Shown piece by piece: positions 24,045 through 32,970 of a stretch of 32,970 nucleotides of DNA. Below the pieces are notes generated by a model. That model ran no database searches. It saw only the letters and a list, made by a program, of their open reading frames with translations, and had not been told where the DNA came from. The DNA lies in IMG/VR virus record IMGVR_UViG_3300003324_000211, positions 13,057 to 46,026 of that record; one strand, 5' to 3'. This DNA is from a virus. Position 1 is the stretch's first letter. Each line of letters starts with the position of its first letter. Position numbers and translations under genes: made by a program.

Positions 24045-25550
24045 ATGGCCGCACGGAAGTTCCTCAATTCGCTCAGTTGGGCTGCTGGTGGTCTGGTGAT
24101 TTCAGCAGCCAATGATTACATTCTTGCGACAGACCTCCCAGATCTGTCGGGAACGTATCAGCCGTTAGATGATGATCTGACCTCCCTTGCGGCAGCGTCG
24201 TCAACCGGTGCGATCTACTATCGGTCTGCTGCCTCTACCTGGAGTCCGGTCACCATCGGCTCTGGTCTAACGTTCACAAGTGGTACACTTTCGGCATCCG
24301 GATCTTCGTACACAGACGAAATGGCGCAGGACGCTGTTGGTGGGATTTTCGCAAGCACTACTACCATCACAGCAACTTACGACGATGTCGGCAACTCAAT
24401 GTATTGGGCTGTGGTTACCCAGATGTCCATCACTTCTGATGGTTCTGGCCTCAAACTGTCTGGTGATAGTGCCTCACCTGGCAACTCAAAATACTACGGT
24501 ACTGATAGTGGTGGCACGAAAGGGTGGTTCTCACTTCCCACAGTGCCACCAGCTTACACAGACGAGATGGCACAAGATGCTGTTGGAGCAATGATTGATA
24601 CTACTTTAGTTTATGTAGATGGTACACCTTTATTGACTCGTGCTGAATTGACTGGTGATGTAAGTTGTCCACAAGGTAGTAATGTTACTACAATTGCACC
24701 AGGATTAGATGCAGCTAAAATAGGAACAGGAACTGTAAGTAATACAGAATTTGGTTACTTAGATGGTGTTACATCAGCAATTCAAACTCAGTTTACTGGT
24801 AAGCAAGATACTTTAGTATCGGGATCTAATATCAAAACTGTTAATAGCAATTCTCTAGTTGGAAGTGGTAATATAGCTGTAGGAGATGCGTTGGTAGCTA
24901 ATCCTTTATCTCAATTTGCTGCTACAACATCTGCACAATTAGCAGGTATTATAACTAATGAAACAGGAACTGGAAGTTTAGTATTTGCAACAAGTCCCAC
25001 ATTAGTAACTCCTGCATTAGGAACTCCTACTTCAGGAATATTAACTAATTGTACAGGATTACCTTTAACTACTGGAATAACTGGAAACTTACCCGTTACT
25101 AATCTTAACTCAGGTACAAGTGCAGCTATCTCTACATTTTGGAGAGGAGATGGTACTTGGGCTACTCCTACTGGAGTTACATCAACTGTAATTTCTTCAC
25201 AAACTCCTACTACTGTATCGGGAGGTACTTTCACACTAATTAATAGTATGACTGTTACTCCTGGAGCTGGAACTTATCTAGTATTCTTTAATGCTGATAT
25301 GGAACATGCTACAGCTAATGCTAACTTTAGTTATGCAATATATGCAAATGGTGTTCAAGTAGTTGATAGTGTTAGATCTTGTGAGCAGCCTATAGCGACT
25401 ACACTAGGCGCGGCTGCAATTCAAAATTATGCTACTCATACTGTAGTAACTATTTCTGGAGGACAAGCTATTGAAGTTAGAGGTAGTGAAACTGGTACAG
25501 GTACTCTTGGTGTTAATAATAGAACTTTGACCATTTTAAAAATAGCCTAA
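24045..25550 (+). CDS. Tail fibre protein spanning the GC-rich/AT-rich junction
   Basis: A 501-residue fibre in one open frame. Codons up to about 175 are GC-rich like the left phage; from about codon 185 they are AT-rich like the right phage. A repeat [11 protein letters not shown] occurs at about residues 89-99 and 171-181. After the second copy comes the widespread module [20 protein letters not shown], then the [11 protein letters not shown] motif (about 365-375). The C-terminal 120 residues look like a C1q/TNF-like beta-sandwich for receptor binding. The gene may be a true hybrid or an assembly join; the frame is intact either way. Confidence 0.75.
   Translation: MAARKFLNSLSWAAGGLVISAANDYILATDLPDLSGTYQPLDDDLTSLAAASSTGAIYYRSAASTWSPVTIGSGLTFTSGTLSASGSSYTDEMAQDAVGGIFASTTTITATYDDVGNSMYWAVVTQMSITSDGSGLKLSGDSASPGNSKYYGTDSGGTKGWFSLPTVPPAYTDEMAQDAVGAMIDTTLVYVDGTPLLTRAELTGDVSCPQGSNVTTIAPGLDAAKIGTGTVSNTEFGYLDGVTSAIQTQFTGKQDTLVSGSNIKTVNSNSLVGSGNIAVGDALVANPLSQFAATTSAQLAGIITNETGTGSLVFATSPTLVTPALGTPTSGILTNCTGLPLTTGITGNLPVTNLNSGTSAAISTFWRGDGTWATPTGVTSTVISSQTPTTVSGGTFTLINSMTVTPGAGTYLVFFNADMEHATANANFSYAIYANGVQVVDSVRSCEQPIATTLGAAAIQNYATHTVVTISGGQAIEVRGSETGTGTLGVNNRTLTILKIA
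24309..24340 (+). repeat. Fibre repeat unit, copy 1
   Basis: A 32-base unit encoding [11 protein letters not shown]. It matches copy 2 (24555-24586) at 28 of 32 bases by hand count. The differences are at synonymous-type positions and copy 2 has more A/T. Confidence 0.8.
24555..24586 (+). repeat. Fibre repeat unit, copy 2, at the composition break
   Basis: The second copy of the [11 protein letters not shown]-coding unit. AT-rich sequence begins within or just after it. Its four differences from copy 1 shift codons towards A/T, so it may already belong partly to the right-hand sequence. Confidence 0.8.
24570..24600. other. Sharp composition break (chimera or recombination junction)
   Basis: Hand-counted 60-base samples give GC of 65% (13561-13620), 48% (24481-24540), 38% (24601-24660) and 30% (29461-29520). 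Third codon positions switch from mixed/GC to A/T within about 30 bases. Shine-Dalgarno sites occur on the left and not on the right. Confidence 0.85.
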
Positions 25551-25600
25551 GCAATAATAAATCTTTATCAAATATTATAAAATATAATTAATATAAATAA

Positions 25601-25933
25601 ATGGAAACTACTGTAAGTGTAGCTTTAGTTATTGCTTTAATAGGTTCATTAATTGGTATAATTAATTGGATTCGTCAAGGTAAGATTGACGCTACAGGAT
25701 TAGAACGAAGATTAAGTTCTTCTGAAATTAAAATTGATACTCTACAGACTATAATAAACAATTATAATCTTGCAAATGTAATTAAGATGGAACAACAGTT
25801 AGATAACTTAAAAACTAGAGTTGAGAAGCTTGATACAGATGTAGAGAAAAAGATTGACCAGTTAACAGATAAGATTGATAGCTTAATGATTAAGATTAAC
25901 GACTTATCTATACAGATAGCTAATAAAAAATAA
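25601..25933 (+). CDS. Membrane-anchored coiled-coil protein (AT-rich part)
   Basis: A 110-residue protein with one N-terminal membrane span (about residues 5-23, SVALVIALIGSLIGIINW) and a long coiled coil (about 35-105, with LDNLKTRVEKLDTDVEKKID). The topology is similar to that of the left phage's protein at 5392-5895, but the sequence differs. No Shine-Dalgarno site is present; the start is preceded by AT-rich sequence. Lysis, membrane or virion roles are possible. A strong terminator follows it. Confidence 0.65.
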   Translation: METTVSVALVIALIGSLIGIINWIRQGKIDATGLERRLSSSEIKIDTLQTIINNYNLANVIKMEQQLDNLKTRVEKLDTDVEKKIDQLTDKIDSLMIKINDLSIQIANKK

Positions 25934-25967
25934 CTTAAAGATTTAAAGTATATTTAAGAAAAACACT

Positions 25968-26000
25968 AAGGACACAAGGATTATCCAAGTGTCCTTTTTT
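25968..26000 (+). terminator. Rho-independent terminator
   Basis: Arms aaggacac (25968-25975) and gtgtcctt (25989-25996) are perfectly complementary with a 13-base loop, followed directly by a run of T to 26000. It separates the fibre/membrane-protein genes from the ring-protein block. Confidence 0.85.
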
Positions 26001-26031
26001 ATATCTAGATATTTCAAACTCAATTTTATAT

Positions 26032-26721
26032 ATGAGTAAATACGATTTAGTTAGAAGTCATATAGATTTTGTTCGTCAAAGTATGAAGGAAATTAGTGAT
26101 GATTCAGAGTTTACAGATGAACAAATCTACATGGCATTGCTTGAAGCTAGAGGATTAATTCTTGAGAGAAGACTTGAGAAGCACAAAGAGCTTCCTGAAG
26201 ATTTGTATCAGACTATTTGTATGCCGCTTTGTTTAGATGATTATAATGATTGTCCTGAATGTATGGATATTCCTGAAGACTGTAAAGTTCTTAAAACTGA
26301 AGATGAAGTCCCAGCAGGATTGTTTGATGGTAATATGGAGATTGTAAGAGTAGCAACATTGAATGGTAGAGAAATAGCTCCATCAAATGAAGCTCTTCAT
26401 AGAAATAGAATCTATAGAAAAACAGGTCATAATAATTATTATTATCTTAGGATGAGTAATCGCTTAACTATCTTTAATGTTCCTGGAAATAGGCTTCGTA
26501 TGATTCGTTTAAAAGGTGTATTCTTAGACCCAGTTGAAGCACAACTATTAAATAGATGTACAGAGTCTTGTACGGATTTATTGGAAGCTAAATTTGGAAC
26601 AAGAGTAGCTGATAGAATAGCTATTCGTGAAGAGGCTTTAAAAGCCCTTTTAAGAACGAAACAGATGCCAGATGATAGAAGCAATAACGCAGACTCAATC
26701 ATTCCAAATACAGCCCTTTAA
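26032..26721 (+). CDS. crAss-like tail ring/adaptor protein (P22 gp4-like)
   Basis: A 229-residue protein. The helical N-terminus (DLVRSHIDFVRQSMKEISDD) and a Cys-containing segment (CLDDYNDCPECMDIPEDC, about residues 66-83) precede a beta region and a C-terminal helix (IREEALKALLRTKQMPDD). In crAss-like phages a gp4-like adaptor heads the tail block and connects the portal to the tail. Position at the head of a block with an IHF-like gene and a muzzle gene supports this. No Shine-Dalgarno site is present; the start follows tatatATG. Exact ring identity is not certain. Confidence 0.65.
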   Translation: MSKYDLVRSHIDFVRQSMKEISDDSEFTDEQIYMALLEARGLILERRLEKHKELPEDLYQTICMPLCLDDYNDCPECMDIPEDCKVLKTEDEVPAGLFDGNMEIVRVATLNGREIAPSNEALHRNRIYRKTGHNNYYYLRMSNRLTIFNVPGNRLRMIRLKGVFLDPVEAQLLNRCTESCTDLLEAKFGTRVADRIAIREEALKALLRTKQMPDDRSNNADSIIPNTAL

Positions 26722-26764
26722 ATGCATTATAGAGGGTATTTAAGCAACTAAATAAAATAGTAAA

Positions 26765-27232
26765 ATGGAAGCAAGAAGAATTAGCATAGTTGAAACTTAT
26801 AAAACTTATATAAAAAAGTATCCGAAAGGTACAGTTCATTATCTTACTAAGGGAGAATATATTAAAGTAATGAAAGCTATTGGAGAAGAATTAGCTTATT
26901 TCTTAATAACTACAGGTAAGAGAGTTAATATGCCACATAAACTAGGATGGTTTCAAGCTGTAAAGTATTATAAGAGAGAAGTAGACTTTCCTGGAAAATG
27001 GGAGAAGAAACATAAGTTTAATCGAAGACGTGTAGTAACTCAAGGATTTAGAACAACTATTCATTGGAGTATTTATCATAATCTTCTGTTTAAGAATAAA
27101 TCTAGATATGTCTTTAATGTGTCTAGACCTAATCTTAGAGTTACCAAGAATAATAAAACAAAGCCAAGAGTCTGTTTATATCAATTCTTTAGGGAAATGG
27201 GCTATAGACTTTATGAGATTAAAAGATTTTAA
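26765..27232 (+). CDS. crAss-like IHF/HU-fold virion protein
   Basis: A 155-residue basic protein. Residues 30-65 (LTKGEYIKVMKAIGEELAYF, then GKRVNMPHKLGWFQAVKY) resemble the IHF/HU DNA-binding fold, which crAss-like phages carry in their tail gene block as a structural or completion protein. The C-terminal half is Lys/Arg-rich. There is no Shine-Dalgarno site. It is placed between the adaptor-like and ring-like genes, as in crAss-like genomes. Confidence 0.6.
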   Translation: MEARRISIVETYKTYIKKYPKGTVHYLTKGEYIKVMKAIGEELAYFLITTGKRVNMPHKLGWFQAVKYYKREVDFPGKWEKKHKFNRRRVVTQGFRTTIHWSIYHNLLFKNKSRYVFNVSRPNLRVTKNNKTKPRVCLYQFFREMGYRLYEIKRF

Positions 27233-27251
27233 ATAATTTAAAACTTTAAAT

Positions 27252-28268
27252 ATGAGTAATTATTTAAAGAATATCAGAACAGCTCCATTAAAAGCTGTAG
27301 CTGCCAGAGTTCTAGAATTCTTACCAAAGGATTCTATTAGTGTAGATAAACTAGAAGAATGGGCTTATCAATCATATGAGTCAATTGCTCCTAGAGAAAG
27401 CTATGAAGTTAGATTTAAGTATATTCCTATAACTAATCATCAAGGAGGATTACCACCTGATATGTTTGTATTAGAGATGGTTCTGTTTAGAAACTTTACA
27501 ATGCTGCATGAAGCTAGAACAGCTCCATATAGCAATCAGAAGACAGAGTTTTCTACAACTACAGATGTTTATACTGGAACTACTGAAGATAAAACTACAA
27601 AGGCAACTGTCACAACAGATATTGCTAGACGAAATGTTCATCTTAACACAGGAATGGATATTGAAGTATTTAAGCAAGATGCTGATGGACATCTTACTAA
27701 AGAGCAACTATATTATTATCAACGAGGAGGGCATTCTGGATGGAAACCTTTAAGATTAGCTACTAATGTATTTCATGCTAGTGTTATTATGGGGACTCCT
27801 CACGATGTGTATGCTAATTGTGAAGAAGCATTTAGTGTACAACATGGATGCATAATTACTACATTCTCTGAAGGAGAAGTAATGATAGCTTATACAGGTT
27901 TACCTACGAATGAGGAAGGAGAGTTTGTGTACTCCGATTATGAATATGTAAGTGCTGCAATTGAAGCAGCTTTATTGAAGAACTATTGGAAATGGAAATT
28001 AAATACTGGTAATGAAGCAGGTGCATTACAAAAATATCAAATGTTTGCACAAGAGTATGAATTCTTATCAGCTAAAGCAACTGCTAGTTTAATGATGCCA
28101 AGTTTAATCCAATATCAAAATATAAGAAATATGAATAAGTTTGTTAAAGAAGATTCTCCATTTGCAACTGTAATGGGAGCATTAAATAATAGAGAGAAAA
28201 TAAACTTTAACAATATGCATGGAATGAGAAATCCCTTATTCTATGGACTTTCAGTTAATAATCATTAA
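27252..28268 (+). CDS. crAss-like tail hub/ring structural protein
   Basis: A 338-residue protein. Helical N-terminus (SISVDKLEEWAYQSYESIAP), then a beta-rich part (RFKYIPITNHQGGLPPDMFV), and a helical C-terminal half with AAIEAALLKNYWKWKLNTGN. I recognise the style as a conserved crAss-like tail-block protein upstream of the muzzle, but I cannot say which ring it is. It begins without a Shine-Dalgarno site, 19 bases after the IHF-like gene. Confidence 0.6.
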   Translation: MSNYLKNIRTAPLKAVAARVLEFLPKDSISVDKLEEWAYQSYESIAPRESYEVRFKYIPITNHQGGLPPDMFVLEMVLFRNFTMLHEARTAPYSNQKTEFSTTTDVYTGTTEDKTTKATVTTDIARRNVHLNTGMDIEVFKQDADGHLTKEQLYYYQRGGHSGWKPLRLATNVFHASVIMGTPHDVYANCEEAFSVQHGCIITTFSEGEVMIAYTGLPTNEEGEFVYSDYEYVSAAIEAALLKNYWKWKLNTGNEAGALQKYQMFAQEYEFLSAKATASLMMPSLIQYQNIRNMNKFVKEDSPFATVMGALNNREKINFNNMHGMRNPLFYGLSVNNH

Positions 28269-28279
28269 AACTAAATAAA

Positions 28280-31200
28280 ATGCAAAAAGATACTGTACAA
28301 TTATTAAAAGGAATGTACAAGCAAGCAAGTGCTAAACAACAACCTGAAGGTACTTGGGCATTTGCATTGAATGCTTTATTTGGTTCTTGGTTAGGAGATT
28401 CTTCATCTATAACTAATGAAATAGGTAACCAAACTTGTGTAATTATAGAAGATGATGAAGCGTTTCGTTATACACTAATTGGTGCAAGCTTATTACCTGA
28501 TAATAAATTTGTCTTATTCTTTACTACAGATACTGTTCATGTAATAGGAATACATAATCCAATGGATTGTAGTTTCGAGATATTAATCAAAACTGATTGT
28601 CCAGAGCTAGGATTTAAAAGGCACAGACAGCTTACGACTCGTAATAGAATTATTGCAGGTTGTAAAAGAGTAGTATATTTCTCAGATAAGATTACTAAAT
28701 ATAAATCTATCTACATAGATGATTTAGAGCAATATCTTAATATTAATCCTGATGGTACACCTATATTCCCATTAAGTACAGCGAATGATACTTTGAATTA
28801 TCCTACAGCATGGAATTGTGTTAAACTAAATCATTTTACATCGTTTGTTCCAGGGTTAATATCACTAGATTCTATTGTAAATGGTGGAGGCGAAATCAAA
28901 GCAGGTGCGCATGAGTTTACAATGAGGTATCTTGATGGTAGTTTAAATCCTACTAATTGGTCACCTTTAACTCAACCCATATTTATTTATTCTGAGCATG
29001 TTATATTAAACATAGCAGATGGTGAAGCTGCTGGTACAGTTACAGATAAAAGTATAAAATTTATCTTAAGTAATCTAGATCCTTCTTTTAACTTTGTTCA
29101 ATTAGCAGTAGCTTCTTCTGTATTAGGTACAGGAAATGTAGATGAAGTATTTATCTTAGATAAGATTCCAATTCAAGTATCAGGTGGAGTAGGTTCTGCA
29201 ACTTATACTTACAGCGGATTTAATTCTTCTACGCATACAATATCTTCATTGGAAGAAATTACGACTCCAACTATTCCTTTTTCTGGAGTAGTCGCACATG
29301 AGATCATTGATAATAGATTATTGTTAGCAAATGTATCTAATCTCAATGAGGATTGGGCAAGTTTACAACGAGCTACATTATTAGCTAAAACTAAATGGAG
29401 AATGTATCATGATTATGTTACAGACCCTGTAGGATTAGAATCAGATGGAGATGTACAAGCAGCTACTAATGCAGAAATTATCTTTGAAGGAAAAACTTTA
29501 CTTCGAGATGAAATATATGCATTAGGAGTTATCTTCTTATTAGATGACGGCTCTGAATCTCCTGTCTTTCATATTCCTGGAAGAGAAAAAGATATAGATT
29601 ATGCAGGCAATGATTTAGTAACTGTTGCAGCAAGTATGCCTAATCAAAATTCTCATAATACTAGAGGGAACAATACAATAGCAAATTGGGATTCTACTAA
29701 TTTAGAGATTGTATTCGATGCTGTTATGCAAGCAGGAGATGAAGATGACAAAGTAGCTTATAGTAATATAGTACATATGCTAGACTCATTGACTAATTGC
29801 AGTACTACTCCTGTCATTGCAGATAAGTTAAACACAGCTACTTTTAGTATTCATTTAGTAGGTCCTCCAGCAGTATTTACTTTAAATTTTGCAGATCCTT
29901 TAGATAGAGCATTAGTCAGAATTAGTGTTCAAGGAATTAGAAATGATTATACAACTGAAAGTGTATTTAGACATCTTGACAATCTAAACAATACTTTATC
30001 TGTTCCATATAATGACCCAGTTAGAGAGATAATAACAATAGAAATATTTTATTGGGATGGAGTTAACCAAGTAGCTTATCATGAAATTACAGGAGGAGAT
30101 AAGTTAGGCTTCATAGGATTTCCATTAGTTGCAAATAGAACACTTTACTTAAATAAATGTGTATATAAAAAACATTCTTGCGATGATATAGAAAGATGGC
30201 AAGTACATAATACATTTGTTGTAGAAAGTGATGCAGGAACTGGGGAGTATGAAGGTTATATGGGCTATCATGAAAACTCTAATTGTTTGTATCCAAGAGT
30301 TGAGGATTGTTCAGGTACATCTATATTCGATGCAAGTTCACTACAAAGAGCAGATTTAACATTTGGACCAAACCTAGTAGGCTCTAATATTAGACACCAT
30401 AGAATGCCTGATTGTGGAGGGCATTCTACAGAATTTGGATATTATGGAAATGAGATGGGATTAACTCAGCGAGTTTGGGTAGATGAAGATGACATTATCG
30501 ATGGTCCTACTGGAGATTTACAGTTAAAAACTAAACTTAATAAGCTTGGTTTAATTGTAGATTTATCTGATGTTTATCTTAATATACCTACTGCACTTAA
30601 AGATAGAATTGTTGGACATTATATAGCTTATGGTAAACGTAATACGATAGATAAAACAGTCATAGATAAAGGATATATGTGGAGGAATCATAACTATGCT
30701 AATTATTGGTATGATACTTTGCAAAATGAATGGCATTACGATATGTGGACTTTTAATAAACCTACTGGTTTATCATATGATGATTGTTCTTTTCCATTTC
30801 CACTTACTGATATAGGTAGAGTATTACCTACTAATTATTCTATAGCACAAGGAATTAGAGCTGACTTTTGTTTCACTTCATCTATCCCTGCATACTTAGG
30901 ATATGGTTATGGAGTACCAATAACAAATACACCTCCCTCGGTTGGGCATCCTGGAAATCTAGGTTCACATGGTTCTCCTTTGAATGTTACAGAATATATT
31001 TCTCCTAGTACTATATTTGATCAAAAAGTATTAACTGGAGATTATGTTAAAATAGAATGTCCTATTGTAAGTTATTTCCCTGATTTAATTAATATAGGAG
31101 ATGCAAGTGAATTAGAAATTACTCAAGTAGAATCTTTAGACTTAGGAGGATGTCCTTTTCCAGGCGTTGTTAGGCAAAATTGGTTTGAGACATTAACTCA

Positions 31201-32970
31201 TGCTGGATTTAATAATATTTCAACTCATGTAGTACAACCCACGGATTCTCAGGCTACAGGCTATGCAATAGACCCTACTGATTTAGCTTACTTAGGTTTT
31301 CACCGTAAGATGTTAGGAGCAGCTATTATTCCTAATCACTCTACTGGTAATCCTGGAAACTTCACAGTATCTGTCACACTTAACACTGATTCATTTGGAC
31401 AAGTTAGTTCATTCTATCAATTAGAGCAACCTTTTCCATTACCATTAAGTGTAGGCATGACTCAATGGGGAGATATTATGGCTGGTTGGGCAGATCCTTT
31501 AAATGTAGCAAACACATTCTGGAATGTAGCAGATGTTATAAGTGAAATTAAAGGAAGAGGCATGTCTAATTTTTATGTAGCTATTAAGAATTATAAAAAT
31601 GTTTTCTGTTCTCTTGAAGATATTACTTATATTAGAATGAATACTTATTATATAGATAAGGATTTAGATTCGAGCTTAGAAGTTATTAAAGGCGGAGATA
31701 CATTCATTACAAAGATGCGAGCTGTTAAAACTTGGTCAAAGAAATCAGGTGATGGAGATAAGTTTACTAATATAAAGAATGTAGCTTGTTCTATGGAAGG
31801 ATTTGTAGAATCTGATAAGGTTAATAGTGCATTAGCACATTCTAGTGTAGATGAATCTAACTATGCTTTAAAATATTTTAGTAGATTTTATTATTTATCT
31901 ATTGGTAGAAATGCTGATTCTTTTAATAAAAATACCTTATGGGCAGATGGCTCTGTAGATTTTTCTGATAATTCATCTATGGCTGTGTATGGCTACAGAG
32001 AATTTAAGTTTCAAATGAATCCTGACTTCAGTAAATCCCTTAATGAAAATCCTGGATTTCCTTTAAGTGACTCTTATGATTATTGTGATAACTGCGATGG
32101 TAGAGAACCTAATAGTATTTATTATTCAGAGAAAGGCTATGCTGAGAATATAGCAGATAACTTTAAGTTAATAACAGCTAATAATAAATTTACAATTCCT
32201 AGTGAATCAGGACCTATTACTAACTTGTTTCTTGAAAATGACCAGCTCTATGCTCATACTAATAAAGCTTTATTTGCCGTCCAAACTAGACCACAACAGC
32301 TTAATAGCGATTCAGCTACTATCTTTGTAGGAACAGGAGAAATTGGTTCTATTCCTCCACAAAGATTAGTTTCTGTACAATACGGATATGGTGGTTCTAT
32401 TGATTCATTTGCTACTGTCGGTACTCAATATGGAACCTTTTATATTGATTCAGATAGTGCAAGAATCTTCATATTTGGTAAAGGTTTAAATGAAATATCT
32501 CGTGTAGGTATGGAACAATGGTTTCATTATTACCTACCTTTAGAATTGAAGAAACAATTCTTTAGTATTACTGGTGTAGAGTATCCTGTTAAAGATACTT
32601 CAAGTGATAATAGTATTGGCTATCAAGCTACATATGATACTAGAATGAATAGAATCATTCTACATAAGAAGGATTACTATATAAGACAAACTGATGATAA
32701 TGGAGATCCATTAACTGTGGATGCTATAATTTATGCAAGTATATTAGATATAACTCCTCCTGCGCCTATACCTAATAATATTCTATATATTGTTCGAGAC
32801 GAGTTTGATTATATAAGATTTTATATTTGGGATGGATTAGACTTTATAGAAATAACTCTGAATAATAAGGATAGATTTGAGAATAGTAGCTTTACTATTA
32901 GTTACTCATTAGATGGGAACTTTTGGGTTAGCTTTCATAGCTATCAGCCTAACTTCATGTATAATGATAA
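28280..32970 (+). CDS. crAss-like muzzle / P22 gp10-like tail protein (partial, no stop in window)
   Basis: An open frame of at least 1,563 codons that runs off the window. The N-terminus (MQKDTVQLLKGMYKQASAKQ, then EGTWAFALNALFGSWLGDSS) matches the start of crAss-like muzzle proteins related to P22 gp10 DNA-stabilisation proteins. Conserved late features are IPPQRLVSVQYGYGG at about residue 1357, GLNEISRVGMEQWFHYYLP at about 1402, and SFHSYQPNF near the window end. A Cys pair motif YCDNCDG occurs at about 1268. It forms the tail tip that closes the channel. All codons are AT-rich and no in-frame stop of any kind is seen. There is no Shine-Dalgarno site. Confidence 0.78.
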   Translation, partial: MQKDTVQLLKGMYKQASAKQQPEGTWAFALNALFGSWLGDSSSITNEIGNQTCVIIEDDEAFRYTLIGASLLPDNKFVLFFTTDTVHVIGIHNPMDCSFEILIKTDCPELGFKRHRQLTTRNRIIAGCKRVVYFSDKITKYKSIYIDDLEQYLNINPDGTPIFPLSTANDTLNYPTAWNCVKLNHFTSFVPGLISLDSIVNGGGEIKAGAHEFTMRYLDGSLNPTNWSPLTQPIFIYSEHVILNIADGEAAGTVTDKSIKFILSNLDPSFNFVQLAVASSVLGTGNVDEVFILDKIPIQVSGGVGSATYTYSGFNSSTHTISSLEEITTPTIPFSGVVAHEIIDNRLLLANVSNLNEDWASLQRATLLAKTKWRMYHDYVTDPVGLESDGDVQAATNAEIIFEGKTLLRDEIYALGVIFLLDDGSESPVFHIPGREKDIDYAGNDLVTVAASMPNQNSHNTRGNNTIANWDSTNLEIVFDAVMQAGDEDDKVAYSNIVHMLDSLTNCSTTPVIADKLNTATFSIHLVGPPAVFTLNFADPLDRALVRISVQGIRNDYTTESVFRHLDNLNNTLSVPYNDPVREIITIEIFYWDGVNQVAYHEITGGDKLGFIGFPLVANRTLYLNKCVYKKHSCDDIERWQVHNTFVVESDAGTGEYEGYMGYHENSNCLYPRVEDCSGTSIFDASSLQRADLTFGPNLVGSNIRHHRMPDCGGHSTEFGYYGNEMGLTQRVWVDEDDIIDGPTGDLQLKTKLNKLGLIVDLSDVYLNIPTALKDRIVGHYIAYGKRNTIDKTVIDKGYMWRNHNYANYWYDTLQNEWHYDMWTFNKPTGLSYDDCSFPFPLTDIGRVLPTNYSIAQGIRADFCFTSSIPAYLGYGYGVPITNTPPSVGHPGNLGSHGSPLNVTEYISPSTIFDQKVLTGDYVKIECPIVSYFPDLINIGDASELEITQVESLDLGGCPFPGVVRQNWFETLTHAGFNNISTHVVQPTDSQATGYAIDPTDLAYLGFHRKMLGAAIIPNHSTGNPGNFTVSVTLNTDSFGQVSSFYQLEQPFPLPLSVGMTQWGDIMAGWADPLNVANTFWNVADVISEIKGRGMSNFYVAIKNYKNVFCSLEDITYIRMNTYYIDKDLDSSLEVIKGGDTFITKMRAVKTWSKKSGDGDKFTNIKNVACSMEGFVESDKVNSALAHSSVDESNYALKYFSRFYYLSIGRNADSFNKNTLWADGSVDFSDNSSMAVYGYREFKFQMNPDFSKSLNENPGFPLSDSYDYCDNCDGREPNSIYYSEKGYAENIADNFKLITANNKFTIPSESGPITNLFLENDQLYAHTNKALFAVQTRPQQLNSDSATIFVGTGEIGSIPPQRLVSVQYGYGGSIDSFATVGTQYGTFYIDSDSARIFIFGKGLNEISRVGMEQWFHYYLPLELKKQFFSITGVEYPVKDTSSDNSIGYQATYDTRMNRIILHKKDYYIRQTDDNGDPLTVDAIIYASILDITPPAPIPNNILYIVRDEFDYIRFYIWDGLDFIEITLNNKDRFENSSFTISYSLDGNFWVSFHSYQPNFMYND

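Noticed and set aside
24600-32970. Alternative genetic code (stop reassignment) in the crAss-like part
   Set aside because: The complete frames there end in TAA and I saw no in-frame TAG or TGA in the long gene, so nothing in this window requires recoding.

Overview
This window is a bacteriophage virion-gene region in two unlike halves. Bases 1 to about 24,570 are GC-rich, and most genes there have Shine-Dalgarno sites. They encode a tailed phage with a long non-contractile tail (siphovirus type): terminase, portal, prohead protease/scaffold, HK97-fold capsid, connectors, tail tube, frameshifted tail chaperones, tape measure and fibres. From about 24,590 to the end the DNA is AT-rich, has no Shine-Dalgarno sites, and carries a crAss-like (Crassvirales) podovirus tail block. 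The change falls inside one open reading frame, a tail fibre, next to a widespread fibre repeat. Two incompatible tail types on one contig make an assembly chimera the simplest explanation; a real fibre-mediated recombination is the alternative.

Layout. Bases 1-324 hold no convincing gene. Bases 325-2928 (minus strand) are a compact terminase operon: small subunit, two small Cys-rich proteins, large subunit. A divergent intergenic region (2929-3180) holds a candidate sigma70-like promoter for the rightward genes. Bases 3181-5157 encode a small virion-like protein and the portal. Bases 5165-11407 form an accessory island between portal and prohead protease: two membrane/coiled-coil proteins, an astacin-like zinc metalloprotease, a 37-residue membrane protein, two large proteins each with a CxxCH haem-attachment motif, a secreted Tyr/Gly-rich protein and a small helical protein. 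Bases 11441-14606 encode the DUF2213-type protease with a nested in-frame scaffold gene, a DUF2190-like protein and the major capsid protein. Bases 14671-17875 are head-tail connectors and tail-tube genes. Bases 17919-18808 are two tail-assembly chaperone frames joined by a -1 slippery heptamer. Then come the tape measure (18808-21063), tail-tip proteins and fibres (21073-25550). Bases 25601-32970 hold a membrane/coiled-coil protein, a strong terminator, ring/adaptor-like proteins, an IHF-like protein and a very long muzzle/tail-stabilisation protein that runs off the window.

Hosts. The left phage's long secreted proteins with lone CxxCH motifs and Tyr-rich stretches resemble proteins I associate with Planctomycetes (Gemmata-like). 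This is inference from style, not from a search. The right part fits a phage of Bacteroidota, because its starts lack Shine-Dalgarno sites and its proteins look crAss-like.

The most novel parts are the portal-to-protease island (haem-motif proteins plus metalloprotease with membrane partners), the nested scaffold start, the frameshift, and the fibre junction. No integrase, replication, tRNA or CRISPR features were seen.
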